In this document: positions 17,026-25,237 of the stretch, piece by piece
Layout of the letters: every line of letters begins with the position of its first letter
How positions within the stretch are numbered: the first letter of the stretch is position 1
Origin: Saccharothrix sp. NRRL B-16314
GTDB taxonomy: Bacteria > Actinomycetota > Actinomycetes > Mycobacteriales > Pseudonocardiaceae
Reading direction: 5' to 3'
NCBI RefSeq assembly: GCF_000716595.1
Contig: NZ_JNXC01000006.1
Span: 234,776-298,775 of the forward strand
Length of the DNA: 64,000 nucleotides
Program-made: the position numbers and the translations under genes
Notes under the pieces: generated by a model
Databases searched by the model: none
Told to the model about the DNA's origin: nothing
The model's input: only the letters and a program-made list of their open reading frames with translations

Positions 17026-17820
17026 CAACCTCCCCTCCCTGAAGGGAGAGGATTCCCCGTCGGGCTCGCGCCCGCCGGTTCCTGCTTCTTCTCCCTCGGA
17101 AGGGAGGTTTCGCCGGATGCCTCGCCGACTAGCGTCGGGTCGGTCTCACTCCGGCTCCACAGGCTGCGACCGCCTGCCCGGCGGCCAGGATGTTGCGCGC
17201 GGCGTTCACGTCGCGATCGTGCGAAGCCCCACAACCGGGACAAATCCACCCACGCACCCGCAGCGGTAGCGTGTCCAGCAGGAACCCGCAGGCCGAACAG
17301 GTCTTGCTGGAGGGCAGCCACCGGTCGACCACGACCAGGTCTCGGCCGTACCACTCGCACTTGTACTCCAACATCGACCGCAGATCCGACCAGGCCACGT
17401 CGGAGATCGCGTGGGCCAACGACCGGTTGCGCAGCATGTTGCGGACCGCGAGATCCTCGATCACGACCAGTTGGTTCTCCCGGACGAGTCGAGTGGTCAG
17501 CTTGTGCAGCACTTGCGGGACTTGAACCGCGGATACCGCGACCGCTTCTCCCAGAACGCCGCGAACGCCGACTGCAAGTGCCGCAACGACTGCTGCAACG
17601 GCACCGACGACACCTCGTTCAGAAACCCCAGCCCGTCGGACTTCTTCCTCGCCGAACCACGCCGCCGTACGAGCCTCCAACGCCCGGTTGTACACCACAC
17701 GCACACACCCGAACGTCCGCAACAACTCCACTTCCTGCGCCGCAGACGGGTAGAAGCGGTACCGGAACGCCCGCTTCACCACCGACCCCGACGACACACC
17801 TCACACGCTAGCAACCCAGC
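17026..17820 (-). mobile_element. decayed IS200/IS605-family element (tnpB only)
   Basis: The element starts immediately after the adenylation gene stop. Two short hairpins near its end, CTCCCT-ga-AGGGAG at 17036-17049 and CTCCCT-cgga-AGGGAG at 17091-17106, resemble the subterminal structures of IS605-type elements downstream of tnpB. No tnpA transposase is present. The left end upstream of tnpB cannot be fixed exactly; 17820 is an estimate. It has inserted between the adenylation gene and the flavoenzyme gene of the biosynthetic cluster. Confidence 0.6.
17129..17797 (-). pseudogene. tnpB: TnpB (IS605 OrfB) pseudogene with frameshift and internal deletion
   Basis: The N-terminus (KRAFRYRFYPSAAQEVELLR, VVYNRALEAR) and the C-terminus (LVVIEDLAVRNMLRNRSLA, then the zinc finger CSACG...CPGCG and DRDVNAARNI) are clearly TnpB. 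Between them the reading frame switches: about 17510-17650 encodes SVPLQQSLRHLQSAF and RSRYPRFKSRK in another minus-strand frame. The next 100 or more residues, including the RuvC-I aspartate region, are missing before the frame returns at LHKLTTRLVREN. Only the RuvC-II Glu and RuvC-III Asp remain, so the nuclease must be inactive. The open frame across the whole region is accidental. Confidence 0.85.
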
Positions 17821-17903
17821 TGATCAGCCCTCCGCCGATGCGGTCGAAAGCATCCGATTCCGCCCCGGTGTGAACGCCAGGGTATACACCGACAGGAGCC
17901 CAG

Positions 17904-19127
17904 ATGACCACGGAGCAGGTCCTCACCGCGCCGACGCGGACCGCGAACGGGAGCGCGGGCCCGAGCCTCGCCGAACGTGCCGCGGCCGTGGCCGGTGTCG
18001 CCGAGCAGCACCTCGCCGAGACCGAACGCGACGCGGTGTTCCCCGAGCAGGCGCTGGCGGAGATGCGCCGCACCGGCCTGCTCGGCCTCCTGGTGCCGGT
18101 CGAGCACGGCGGTCTCGGCGGCACGGTCGCCGACCTGGTCGACGTGACCGCGGTGCTGGCGCGCACGGACATGTCGGTGGCGATGATCTTCGCGATGCAC
18201 TGCCAGCAGTCGGAGGCGGTGGTGCGCTACGCCAAGTCCCCGTTGCGCGAAGAGCTGCTGGCGATGCTCGCTTCGGGTGACCTGTACTTGGCTTCGGTCA
18301 CGACCGAGGCGGGGAAGGGCGGTCACCTGTTCAAGTCCTACGCACCGCTCGCCGAGGGAGAGCGGACGCCGGAGGGCGAGCAGACGCTGGAGATCGACCG
18401 GACCGCGCCGATCGTGACCGGCGGCACCGCGGCGGACGGCTTCCTGATCACCATGCTCAGCCCGACCGCCACCGCCGACCACCACGTCTCCCTGGTGTAC
18501 GCGCACCGCCACCAGCTGGTGGTCGAGGTCACCGGCGAGTGGAACCCGATGGGGATGCGGGCGAGTCACAGCCTGCCGGTGACCCTCAAGGGCACGATCC
18601 CGGCCCACCAGGTGGTCGGCGAGCACGGGGCGTTCCACCAGATCGCCCAGAACGTGTTCGGCCCGTTGGCGCACATCGGCTGGTCGGCGGCCTGGCTGGG
18701 CACCGCCGGCGGCGCCCTGTCCAGGGTCGTGCGCCTGTTGCGCGACCCGAAGCAGCGCAAGCGCTACGACCTCGGGTCGGAACTCCTGCTGACGAGGCTG
18801 TCCCGGTCGCGGCAGCGGCTGGACACCGTGCACGCCTTGCTGCGGCGCACGCAGGACGTCGTCGCGCGGCAGGCGGACCTGTCGTCCCCCGCCGTGCAAC
18901 TGCTGCTGAACAACTTGAAGATCACGGCGGCCGAGGAGTGCCACGCGGCGGTGAACGACCTGGTCGACGCGGTGGGACTGCGGCACGGTTACCTGCGGGA
19001 CTCCCCGACCCGGCTGGAGAAGTGCCTGCGGGACCTGCGATCCGCGGCGCTGAACTACAGCAACGACCGCCTGCACCTCGCGGACGGCCAGCTGTGCCTG
19101 CTGGACCCGGATGTGCGGCTGGCGTGA
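17904..19127 (+). CDS. acyl-CoA-dehydrogenase-fold flavoenzyme of the diaminopropionate cluster
   Basis: A 407-residue member of the acyl-CoA dehydrogenase superfamily: N-terminal helices with RRTGLLGLLVPVEHGGLGG, a central domain with YLASVTTEAGKGGH and GEWNPMGMRASHS, and a C-terminal helical bundle. The C-terminal motif, normally GGxGY...RD...YEGT with the catalytic Glu, reads VGLRHGYLRD...NYSNDRL, so the Glu position appears to hold Tyr. That suggests either desaturation with a different base or an oxygenase of this fold (compare DszC, KijD3 and amine N-hydroxylases). AGGAG precedes ATG 17904. It lies downstream of the adenylation gene, separated by the IS remnant, and probably acts on a carrier-bound amino acid. 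Confidence 0.82.
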   Translation: MTTEQVLTAPTRTANGSAGPSLAERAAAVAGVAEQHLAETERDAVFPEQALAEMRRTGLLGLLVPVEHGGLGGTVADLVDVTAVLARTDMSVAMIFAMHCQQSEAVVRYAKSPLREELLAMLASGDLYLASVTTEAGKGGHLFKSYAPLAEGERTPEGEQTLEIDRTAPIVTGGTAADGFLITMLSPTATADHHVSLVYAHRHQLVVEVTGEWNPMGMRASHSLPVTLKGTIPAHQVVGEHGAFHQIAQNVFGPLAHIGWSAAWLGTAGGALSRVVRLLRDPKQRKRYDLGSELLLTRLSRSRQRLDTVHALLRRTQDVVARQADLSSPAVQLLLNNLKITAAEECHAAVNDLVDAVGLRHGYLRDSPTRLEKCLRDLRSAALNYSNDRLHLADGQLCLLDPDVRLA

Positions 19128-19144
19128 CGGGCGCGGCGGCCCTG

Positions 19145-19380
19145 GCCGTGCCGGGGTTCGGCGGGGTCCGGCCCAGCGGAGTCCGGTTCGGCGGGGTCCG
19201 GTTCAGCGAGGTTCGGCCCAGCGAGGTCCGGCCCAGCACGGTTCGGCCCAGCGCAATCCGGTCCAGCGCGATCGGACCCCGTACGGCCCGGTTCAGCGCG
19301 GTCTGGTTCAGCGACACCTGGATCAGCGCCGTCGGATCAGCGCCGGCCCAGCTCAACCCGGATTAGCTCAACCCGGCTCA
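19145..19380 (+). repeat. degenerate 15-bp tandem repeat
   Basis: About 15 imperfect copies of a 15-base unit close to GTCCGGCCCAGCGCG follow the flavoenzyme gene; they are clearest at 19150-19330. Read on either strand the period of five codons gives pentapeptide-like strings (for example RPSEVRPSTV on plus, TSLGRTSLNR on minus). No start codon with a ribosome site leads into either frame, so it may be a non-coding minisatellite or the relic of a pentapeptide-repeat gene. Confidence 0.6.
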
Positions 19381-19716
19381 GCGCCGCCCGCATCCGTCGG
19401 ACTTCTTGGCCTGCTCAAGCGCCCTGATGTACCTGGGCAGCTCGTCCACCGCCCGCCGCAGCCTTCCGCCGGTGACCTGCTCGTGGAACACCGCGTCCAC
19501 GACGGCGCGTTCGACGTCCGGGTGGACGCGGTGGAGGTCGGCCAGTGATGCGCCGTGCAGCAGGTCGACCAAGCGGAGGCGGCCGGTGACGGCGGCCAGG
19601 GCGCGTTCCAGCTTCGCGATCACCCGATCGGCGTCCGCCGGTTCCAGCACGAGCGTGCCGTCGTCCACGAGCCGGAGGAACAGGTCACCGTCGAACTCCC
19701 TGTCCGGTACGTCCAC
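19378..19716 (-). CDS. small hypothetical helical protein
   Basis: A 112-residue protein starting at GTG 19716, six bases after GGAGAGG. A longer frame upstream to 20031 has no coding character. The sequence is charged and helical, with FDGDLFLRLVDDGTLVLEP at the N-terminus, then helices DADRVIAKLERALAAV, LVDLLHGASL and PRYIRALEQAKK. No signal peptide, membrane segment or known motif is seen. It is a lone minus-strand gene between the 15-bp repeats and the anti-sigma-like gene. I do not recognise its family. Confidence 0.6.
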   Translation of the reverse strand: MDVPDREFDGDLFLRLVDDGTLVLEPADADRVIAKLERALAAVTGRLRLVDLLHGASLADLHRVHPDVERAVVDAVFHEQVTGGRLRRAVDELPRYIRALEQAKKSDGCGRR

Positions 19717-20027
19717 TGGAGACCTCTCCTTCGGGTTCCGGCTGCCGCGCAGGCCACCGTCCACACAGGCGTGATCAACAGCACCGTGGTGATTTCCTCG
19801 CGACGGCTGCCACAGGAAGGTGGAACGACTCGCCGCGAAACTAGCACCGTCCGCCCGCCGTACCGAAGGGCGACGACCAGGCATTTCCCCTTCGTACCAG
19901 CGAGGTGCCCGTTCAGCCACTGTCCACTCGGGCGACGCCGGGAACACTGCGGTGGGTGGAGCCGGCAAGCCCCAGCCGACGAGCCCAGCCGACGAGCCCG
20001 GCCGGTGAGCCCCACCCACCGGCCGGA
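19717..20027. other. 311-base gap; contains a hairpin after the anti-sigma-like gene
   Basis: No gene is seen. A 10-bp inverted repeat (CCGGCCGGTG at 19998-20007 with its complement at 20017-20026) lies directly beyond the stop of the gene at 20028 and is a likely terminator. A short direct repeat, CAGCCGACGAGCC in two adjacent copies, precedes it around 19975-20000. Confidence 0.55.
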
Positions 20028-21146
20028 TCAACCGCCGAGCCAGTCCAGGTCGGCGTTCGGGTCGAGTTCGACCTGCTCGGCGATCCGGAGGACGTCCTCG
20101 CGGGTCAGGGCCGGCGCCGCCGAATCGGGTCCCGATCCGGCGTGCACGGCGAGCCGGCGTCCGTCGCCGAGGTCGACCGTCAGCACCCAGTCCGTCCGGT
20201 ACCCGACCTGGGTGTCCGTGTCACCGCTGGGCTTTGCCAAGCGGGCCGCCACGCCCCGGACGGTCACCGCCTCCCCTTCGCCGGTCGCCACCCGGTCGGT
20301 GGTGCCGAACCGGACGGAGACGTACGCGGCCATCGTGCGTTGCGCGAGGAGGCTCGCCTCCCACGAGTCCGGCGACTCCCCGTCCACGGTCGCGAACTGG
20401 GCGACGACGCCGCCGGGCAGCGGACCGGTGCGCAGCGGCAGGTGGAGCCGCGTGTCGTCGGGCTGGACCGAGCGCGCGATGCGGAACAGGTCGTCCTCGG
20501 ACAGGCCGAGTTCCGGCGCGACGAGCATCAGCTTCGTCGCCGGGTCGACCTGCCACGTGATGGTCGACCGGCCGTCGTAGTAGCCGGGCTTGCCGTTGAT
20601 CTCGACCTCGCGCCCGGGGTCCGTCAGCTCGATGGTCGTCCCCTCCGCGTTCACGACGACGGGAGGCGACGGCGGCGACTTGTCCTGCCGTGAGGAGTAG
20701 GCGTAGAGGCCGAGGTTCGCGATCTCGTCGGCCGGCGTGGTCTTCCAGATCCGCACCACGCTCGCTTTGGTGTCCGGTTCGGACGTGAGCGGGACGCTGC
20801 GCTGCCACTCGGTCAGACCGGACGGCAGCCAGGTCGGCTTGAAGCGCAACGGGGCGGTGGCCGTGCCGGGCGACGGTGCCGCGGTGGACGGCGCGGTCGG
20901 CGTCGGCGTGGCGGGTGACGACGCCACTCCCACGTCCGCCGCTTCCCTCAGCACGACGGTCGGCACGGCGACCGCCACCGCCACGGACGCCGCCGCGGCC
21001 ACAGCGATGAGCGTCCGGGTCCGGTGCACGCGCACCCGGCGGGCTGCCCGCGCGGGCAGTGCCGCCCGGATGCGGTCCGGGTCGACGGCGAGCTCTTCCT
21101 GCCGCCGCACCGCGTCCCGGATCAGGTCGTCGATGTCGTTGTTCAC
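20028..21146 (-). CDS. membrane-anchored partner (anti-sigma-like) of the ECF sigma factor
   Basis: A 372-residue protein with a short cytoplasmic N-terminus (NNDIDDLIRDAVRRQEE), one transmembrane helix (TLIAVAAAASVAVAVAVP, residues about 45-65), a Pro/Thr/Ala linker and a large extracytoplasmic domain. There is no zinc-binding HxxxCxxC motif. It starts at GTG 21146, after GAGGAG, ten bases downstream of the sigma gene stop. That placement is typical of SigE70-type sigma factors and their membrane partners. The outer domain (WLPSGLTEWQRSVPLTS and following) is unknown and could sense an envelope signal. The function is inferred from position and topology. Confidence 0.75.
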   Translation of the reverse strand: MNNDIDDLIRDAVRRQEELAVDPDRIRAALPARAARRVRVHRTRTLIAVAAAASVAVAVAVPTVVLREAADVGVASSPATPTPTAPSTAAPSPGTATAPLRFKPTWLPSGLTEWQRSVPLTSEPDTKASVVRIWKTTPADEIANLGLYAYSSRQDKSPPSPPVVVNAEGTTIELTDPGREVEINGKPGYYDGRSTITWQVDPATKLMLVAPELGLSEDDLFRIARSVQPDDTRLHLPLRTGPLPGGVVAQFATVDGESPDSWEASLLAQRTMAAYVSVRFGTTDRVATGEGEAVTVRGVAARLAKPSGDTDTQVGYRTDWVLTVDLGDGRRLAVHAGSGPDSAAPALTREDVLRIAEQVELDPNADLDWLGG

Positions 21147-21156
21147 CTGCACTCCT

Positions 21157-21651
21157 CTAGGTCCTGACCGAGCGGGCGGGCAGCGCGGCACGAAGCGTGG
21201 CCAGCCCTCGTGAGAGATAGCTGCGGACGGTCCCGGTTCGACAGCCGAGGTAGTCGGCTATCTGCTCGTCGGACAGGTCCTCGTAGTACCGCAACGCGAT
21301 CGCCGCCCGTTGCTTCGGCGGCAGCCCGGCGATCAGCCGGCGGGTGAGGTCCCGGTCGTCCACGGCGCCGGTGCGGTCGGGGACGTGCGGCGCGATGCCG
21401 TCGAGGGTCTCCTCCGGCAGCAGCACCAGGTGCGCCGCCTTGCGCCGCCGCCACGACAGGAACTCGTTCAGCACCATGCGCTTGACGTACTGCTCGGGCG
21501 CGTCGAGCCCTCCGATCCTCGACCACCGGGCTTGGGCCCGGACGAGGACGTCCTGCGTGATGTCCTCGGCCAGGTGCGGGTCCCACGTCACGACGGTGGC
21601 GTACCGGATCAGCGCGCCGAGCCGTAGGGCGACGAACTCCTCGAAGGTCAC
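21157..21651 (-). CDS. ECF RNA polymerase sigma factor (SigE70-like)
   Basis: A 164-residue sigma factor. Region 2 reads FVALRLGALIRYATVVTWDPHLAEDITQDVLVRAQARW, with the DLTQDVF-like core as DITQDVL; region 4 reads LPPKQRAAIALRYYEDLSDEQIADYLGCRTGTVRSYLSRGL. I start at GTG 21651 with AGGAG upstream; the longer frame adds unrelated residues. The downstream membrane protein is its likely regulator. The divergently transcribed subtilase at 21815 may share its promoter region and be a target, but no sigma-specific promoter pair could be confirmed by eye. Confidence 0.87.
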   Translation of the reverse strand: MTFEEFVALRLGALIRYATVVTWDPHLAEDITQDVLVRAQARWSRIGGLDAPEQYVKRMVLNEFLSWRRRKAAHLVLLPEETLDGIAPHVPDRTGAVDDRDLTRRLIAGLPPKQRAAIALRYYEDLSDEQIADYLGCRTGTVRSYLSRGLATLRAALPARSVRT

Positions 21652-21814
21652 GAACTCTCCTGCGACAGGTCGAACAGGCCAAACCCCAAACGCATCGGAA
21701 CCGCCGATCCGTTGCACGCAACAAACCGCACGTCCCGACGCGTCTTCTCCACGAAGCGATGCGGACGGTCCGCATCCGCTCATTCACAGAGGGTGGACGA
21801 CGTTGGGACATGGG

Positions 21815-24800
21815 ATGCGCAGGTCGACCACCGCGGTCGTCACGATGGTCGCGGCTGCCGTGGTCGGCACGATCTCCACACCGCCGGTCGACGCCGCCGC
21901 GGAGACGCCGCCGACCGGGCTCGGGACGGTGAACCACCGGTGGCTCACCCTGGTCACCGGGGATCGGGTGCTGCTCGACGGGCCGGCCGGCGACGAACAG
22001 GTCGTGCAGGTGATCGCGGGCGAAGGCCGGTCCGGCATCACTTTCACCCGCGACGTCGGGCCCGGGGCGGTGCACGTCATCCCCAGCGACGCGGCGCCGC
22101 TGGTGGCCGCGGGCCGGGTCGACAAGAGGCTGTTCGACGTGTCGCTGCTGGCCGGCGCCGGCTATGACGACGCGAACCGGACGACCGTGCCGCTGGTCGT
22201 GACGCACGCCCCTGGCACGCGGACCAGCGTGGCCGCCGCGCGGGAGGAGGTGCACCTGCCCAGTCTGGGCGCCACCGCGGTCGAGGTGGCCAAGGCGGAG
22301 ACCTCGCTGTTCTGGGGTTCGGTGACCGGGGCGAACCCGCAGACGCTCGCGGCCGGGGTCACGGAGGTGTGGCTCGACGGCCCGGTGAGACCGAGCCTCG
22401 ACCGGAGCGTGCCGCAGATCGGCGCACCGTCGGCGTGGGCGGCGGGGCTGACGGGTGCCGGCGCCACGGTGGCGGTGCTGGACACCGGCGTCGACGCCGC
22501 GCACCCGGACCTCGCCGACGCGGTCGTGGGGGCGCAGGACTTCACCGGCAGCGGCGCGGGTGACCGGATCGGGCACGGCACGCACGTGGCGGGCATCGTC
22601 ACCGGCAACGGCGCCGCCTCCGGTGGCCGACACCGAGGGGTGGCGCCGGACGCGAAGCTGTTCGACGGCAAGGTGATCGCCGACGACGGCCAGGGGCAGG
22701 AGTCGTGGGTGATCGCGGGCATGGAGTGGGCGGTCGCGCAGCACGCCGACGTGGTCAACGTGAGCCTGGGCAGCGGCCGGCCGGGTGACGGCACCGACCC
22801 GATGTCGCAGGCGGTCGACCGGCTCACCGAGGAGACCGGCACGCTGTTCGTGGTCGCCGCCGGCAACAGCGGGCCCTTCGAGCAGTCCGTCGAGAGCCCC
22901 GGTGCGGCGGACGCGGCGCTCACCGTCGGGGCGGTCGACCGGGACGACACCCTGGCGACCTTCTCCGGTCGCGGCCCCCGGACCGGAGACAACGCCGTGA
23001 AGCCGGACATCACCGCGCCCGGCGTCGGCATCGTCGCACCGCTCGCGGACGGCTCCGAACTGGTCGGCCAACACCCGGTGGTCGACGGCCGCTACGTGGC
23101 GCTGTCCGGCACGTCGATGGCCACGCCGCACGTGGCCGGCGCCGCCGCCCTCCTCGCCGGCGGGCACGCCGAGTGGGACGCCGACGAGCTGAAACCCGTG
23201 CTGATGGGCAGCGCCACGCCGAAGGACGGGCTGAGCGTGCACGAGCAGGGGGCCGGACGGGTCGACGTGGCCCGCGCGGTCGCGCAGCAGGTCCACGCCA
23301 CCCCGGCGAGCATCGGCCACGGCGTCGTCCCGTGGCCGCACGACGACGACCGGCCCTTGCCGACCACGCTCACCTACCGCAACACCGGCACCGAGCAGGT
23401 CGCGCTCGACCTGTCGGTGGACGTGCGCGGCCCGGACGGCGCACCGGTCCCGGCCGGGGTGTTCACCCTCGACCGGACCGCCGTGACCGTTCCCGCAGGA
23501 GGCAGCGTCGCCGTCGTGCTGACCGCGGACACCTCGGTTCCGGCACCGCCCGGCGCCTACGAGGGGCGGGTCGTGGCGACCGGCGGACCGACCACCGTCC
23601 GCACGCCGCTCGCCGTCACCCTGGAGCCCGAGAGCTACGACGTCACGCTGACCGTGCTGGACCGGGCGGGCAACCCGACCCCCGACTACTTCGTCCGCTT
23701 CGTCGACCTGGCCGTGCAGGCCGAGGTCGTCCCGTACCACGAGTCGGGCACCGCGGTCGCGCGCCTGCCCGCGGGCACGCACTTCCTCGACGCCCTGATC
23801 ACGTCGTTCGAAGGCACCTGGAACCACTCGCTGGTCGTGGAGCCGACCTTCGTGGTCGACCGCGACGCGACCGTCGTGCTGGACGCCAGGGAAGCGCGGC
23901 CGGTCGGTGTCGAACTGGACGAGCCGGACGCCGCCACCGCTCGCGGCGAGGTGTCGTCGCTGCGCACCGCGGAGTGGGGGCCGACGGGGTTCATCGTCTC
24001 CGGCAACCCGGACCGCATGTACGTGCGCCCGTCCACCACCAGCGCGCCGTCCGGGCAGTTCACCTCGTCGGTGCAGGTCGAGGCCGCGCGACCGGACGGC
24101 GCGGGTGGCTTCACCGGCAGCCCGTACCTGTACCACGTCAAGTGGTCGGAGGACGGTCGCGTGCCCGCCGACCTGGTGCGCCGGGTCGGGGACGGCGAAC
24201 TCGCCACCGAGCACACCCGGATCGCGGCGTCCGCACCCGGGCAGTGGGCGTCCAAGGACTTCCTGGTCGACCTGGAGACCCCGGCCACCCTGACCGAGCG
24301 CTACTCCCCCGGCGTGGCCTGGTCACCCGCCCTCTACCTGTACGGCACGCCACCGCCGCCCACCCCCGGCGTCCACCGCTTCCCACTGGCCAGGATCGCC
24401 GGCGCGCCCGTCACGTTCCAGCCCGGCGAGCACCGCGTCCAACGCTGGAACACCGGCGTGTTCGGTCCGGCTTTCGCGGACGACCCGGTGCTCCAGGCTC
24501 GCGGGCCGCACGTCAGGCGGACCGGTGACACGATCGACTACAACCTGTGGCTGTTCACCGACCAGGGCGCCGCGCACTCGGGGATCGCGTACCAGCAGAC
24601 CGGGCCGACCAGGCTGTTCCGCGACGGGCAACCGGTCGGCACGTCCGGCACCGCCGGCAGCTTCACGGTGCCCGCGGGCGAGTCGACCTACCGCCTGGAG
24701 GCCGACCACGCGCAGACCGTCGCCACGGTGTCCACCGACGTCACCGCCGCGTGGACGTTCCGCTCGGGTCACGTCGCGGGGACGGCCCCGGCGGCGTTGC

Positions 24801-25120
24801 CGCTGATGGCGGTGCGGTTCGCGCCCGACCTGGACGAGCACAACCAGGCCAAGTCCGGCCGCCTGTTCACGGTCCCGGTGTCCGTGCAGCGGCAGGCGGG
24901 TGCCTCGTTCGGCACCCTGCGGCCCCTGTCCGTCCAGGTGTCGTACGACGACGGCGGGACGTGGCGACCGGCGACCACCACCGGCTGGGGGTCGTGGCAG
25001 GCGGTGGTGCTGTTCCACCCGCCGGGCCCCGGTTCCGTCTCGCTGAAGGCGGTCGCGTCCGACAGCGACGGCAACGCTGTCGAACAAACGATCATCCGGG
25101 CGTACACGCTCACCGGCTAG
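21815..25120 (+). CDS. secreted S8 family serine protease (subtilase)
   Basis: A 1101-residue secreted protease. It has a signal peptide (RRSTTAVVTMVAAAVVGTI), a propeptide-like region with HRWLTLVTGDRVLLDGP, and the S8 triad: Asp in VAVLDTGVDAAHPDL, His in GHGTHVAGIVTGNG and Ser in LSGTSMATPHVAGAAALLAG. After the catalytic domain come about 600 residues of beta-rich modules, including NEW3/Fn3-like strands (LTVLDRAGNPTPDYFVRF). ATG 21815 is the first good start before the signal sequence. It is divergent from the ECF sigma gene and followed by an 18-bp hairpin. Substrates are probably extracellular proteins. Confidence 0.88.
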   Translation: MRRSTTAVVTMVAAAVVGTISTPPVDAAAETPPTGLGTVNHRWLTLVTGDRVLLDGPAGDEQVVQVIAGEGRSGITFTRDVGPGAVHVIPSDAAPLVAAGRVDKRLFDVSLLAGAGYDDANRTTVPLVVTHAPGTRTSVAAAREEVHLPSLGATAVEVAKAETSLFWGSVTGANPQTLAAGVTEVWLDGPVRPSLDRSVPQIGAPSAWAAGLTGAGATVAVLDTGVDAAHPDLADAVVGAQDFTGSGAGDRIGHGTHVAGIVTGNGAASGGRHRGVAPDAKLFDGKVIADDGQGQESWVIAGMEWAVAQHADVVNVSLGSGRPGDGTDPMSQAVDRLTEETGTLFVVAAGNSGPFEQSVESPGAADAALTVGAVDRDDTLATFSGRGPRTGDNAVKPDITAPGVGIVAPLADGSELVGQHPVVDGRYVALSGTSMATPHVAGAAALLAGGHAEWDADELKPVLMGSATPKDGLSVHEQGAGRVDVARAVAQQVHATPASIGHGVVPWPHDDDRPLPTTLTYRNTGTEQVALDLSVDVRGPDGAPVPAGVFTLDRTAVTVPAGGSVAVVLTADTSVPAPPGAYEGRVVATGGPTTVRTPLAVTLEPESYDVTLTVLDRAGNPTPDYFVRFVDLAVQAEVVPYHESGTAVARLPAGTHFLDALITSFEGTWNHSLVVEPTFVVDRDATVVLDAREARPVGVELDEPDAATARGEVSSLRTAEWGPTGFIVSGNPDRMYVRPSTTSAPSGQFTSSVQVEAARPDGAGGFTGSPYLYHVKWSEDGRVPADLVRRVGDGELATEHTRIAASAPGQWASKDFLVDLETPATLTERYSPGVAWSPALYLYGTPPPPTPGVHRFPLARIAGAPVTFQPGEHRVQRWNTGVFGPAFADDPVLQARGPHVRRTGDTIDYNLWLFTDQGAAHSGIAYQQTGPTRLFRDGQPVGTSGTAGSFTVPAGESTYRLEADHAQTVATVSTDVTAAWTFRSGHVAGTAPAALPLMAVRFAPDLDEHNQAKSGRLFTVPVSVQRQAGASFGTLRPLSVQVSYDDGGTWRPATTTGWGSWQAVVLFHPPGPGSVSLKAVASDSDGNAVEQTIIRAYTLTG

Positions 25121-25126
25121 CGGGTA

Positions 25127-25169
25127 GCCGGCGGCACCGCGCACCACCTGCGTGCGCGGTGCCGCCGGC
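25127..25169 (+). terminator. 18-bp hairpin terminator after the subtilase gene
   Basis: GCCGGCGGCACCGCGCAC is followed by a 7-base loop and its exact complement. It starts 6 bases after the stop codon and ends about 70 bases before the deoR-like gene. Confidence 0.7.
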
Positions 25170-25202
25170 TCGAACCAAGAGCGACCATAAGCACATCCCT
25201 CT

Positions 25203-25236
25203 TGTTCGAACGAACATTTTTTGCGACTGTTGTTCG
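25203..25236 (+). promoter_or_regulatory. putative DeoR operator: repeated TGTTCG half-sites
   Basis: TGTTCG at 25203-25208 pairs with CGAACA at 25211-25216 as an inverted repeat, and TGTTCG occurs again at 25231-25236, directly before the GTG start of the DeoR-type gene. The spacing of 28 bases between direct copies is close to three helical turns. This suggests autoregulation; it is an inference. Confidence 0.45.
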
Positions 25237-25237
25237 C

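Noticed and set aside
17129..17797. An intact 222-residue TnpB nuclease
   Set aside because: The frame is open only by chance. The middle part belongs to another frame, the RuvC-I region is missing, and residues around 55-95 match no TnpB.
21143..24214. Very long open frames opposite the subtilase, GH92, multidomain glycosidase and other genes (up to about 1500 codons)
   Set aside because: They are antisense or out-of-frame shadows of high-GC genes. Their composition is dominated by Arg, Gly, His and Ala without domains, and the opposite frame has clear motifs.
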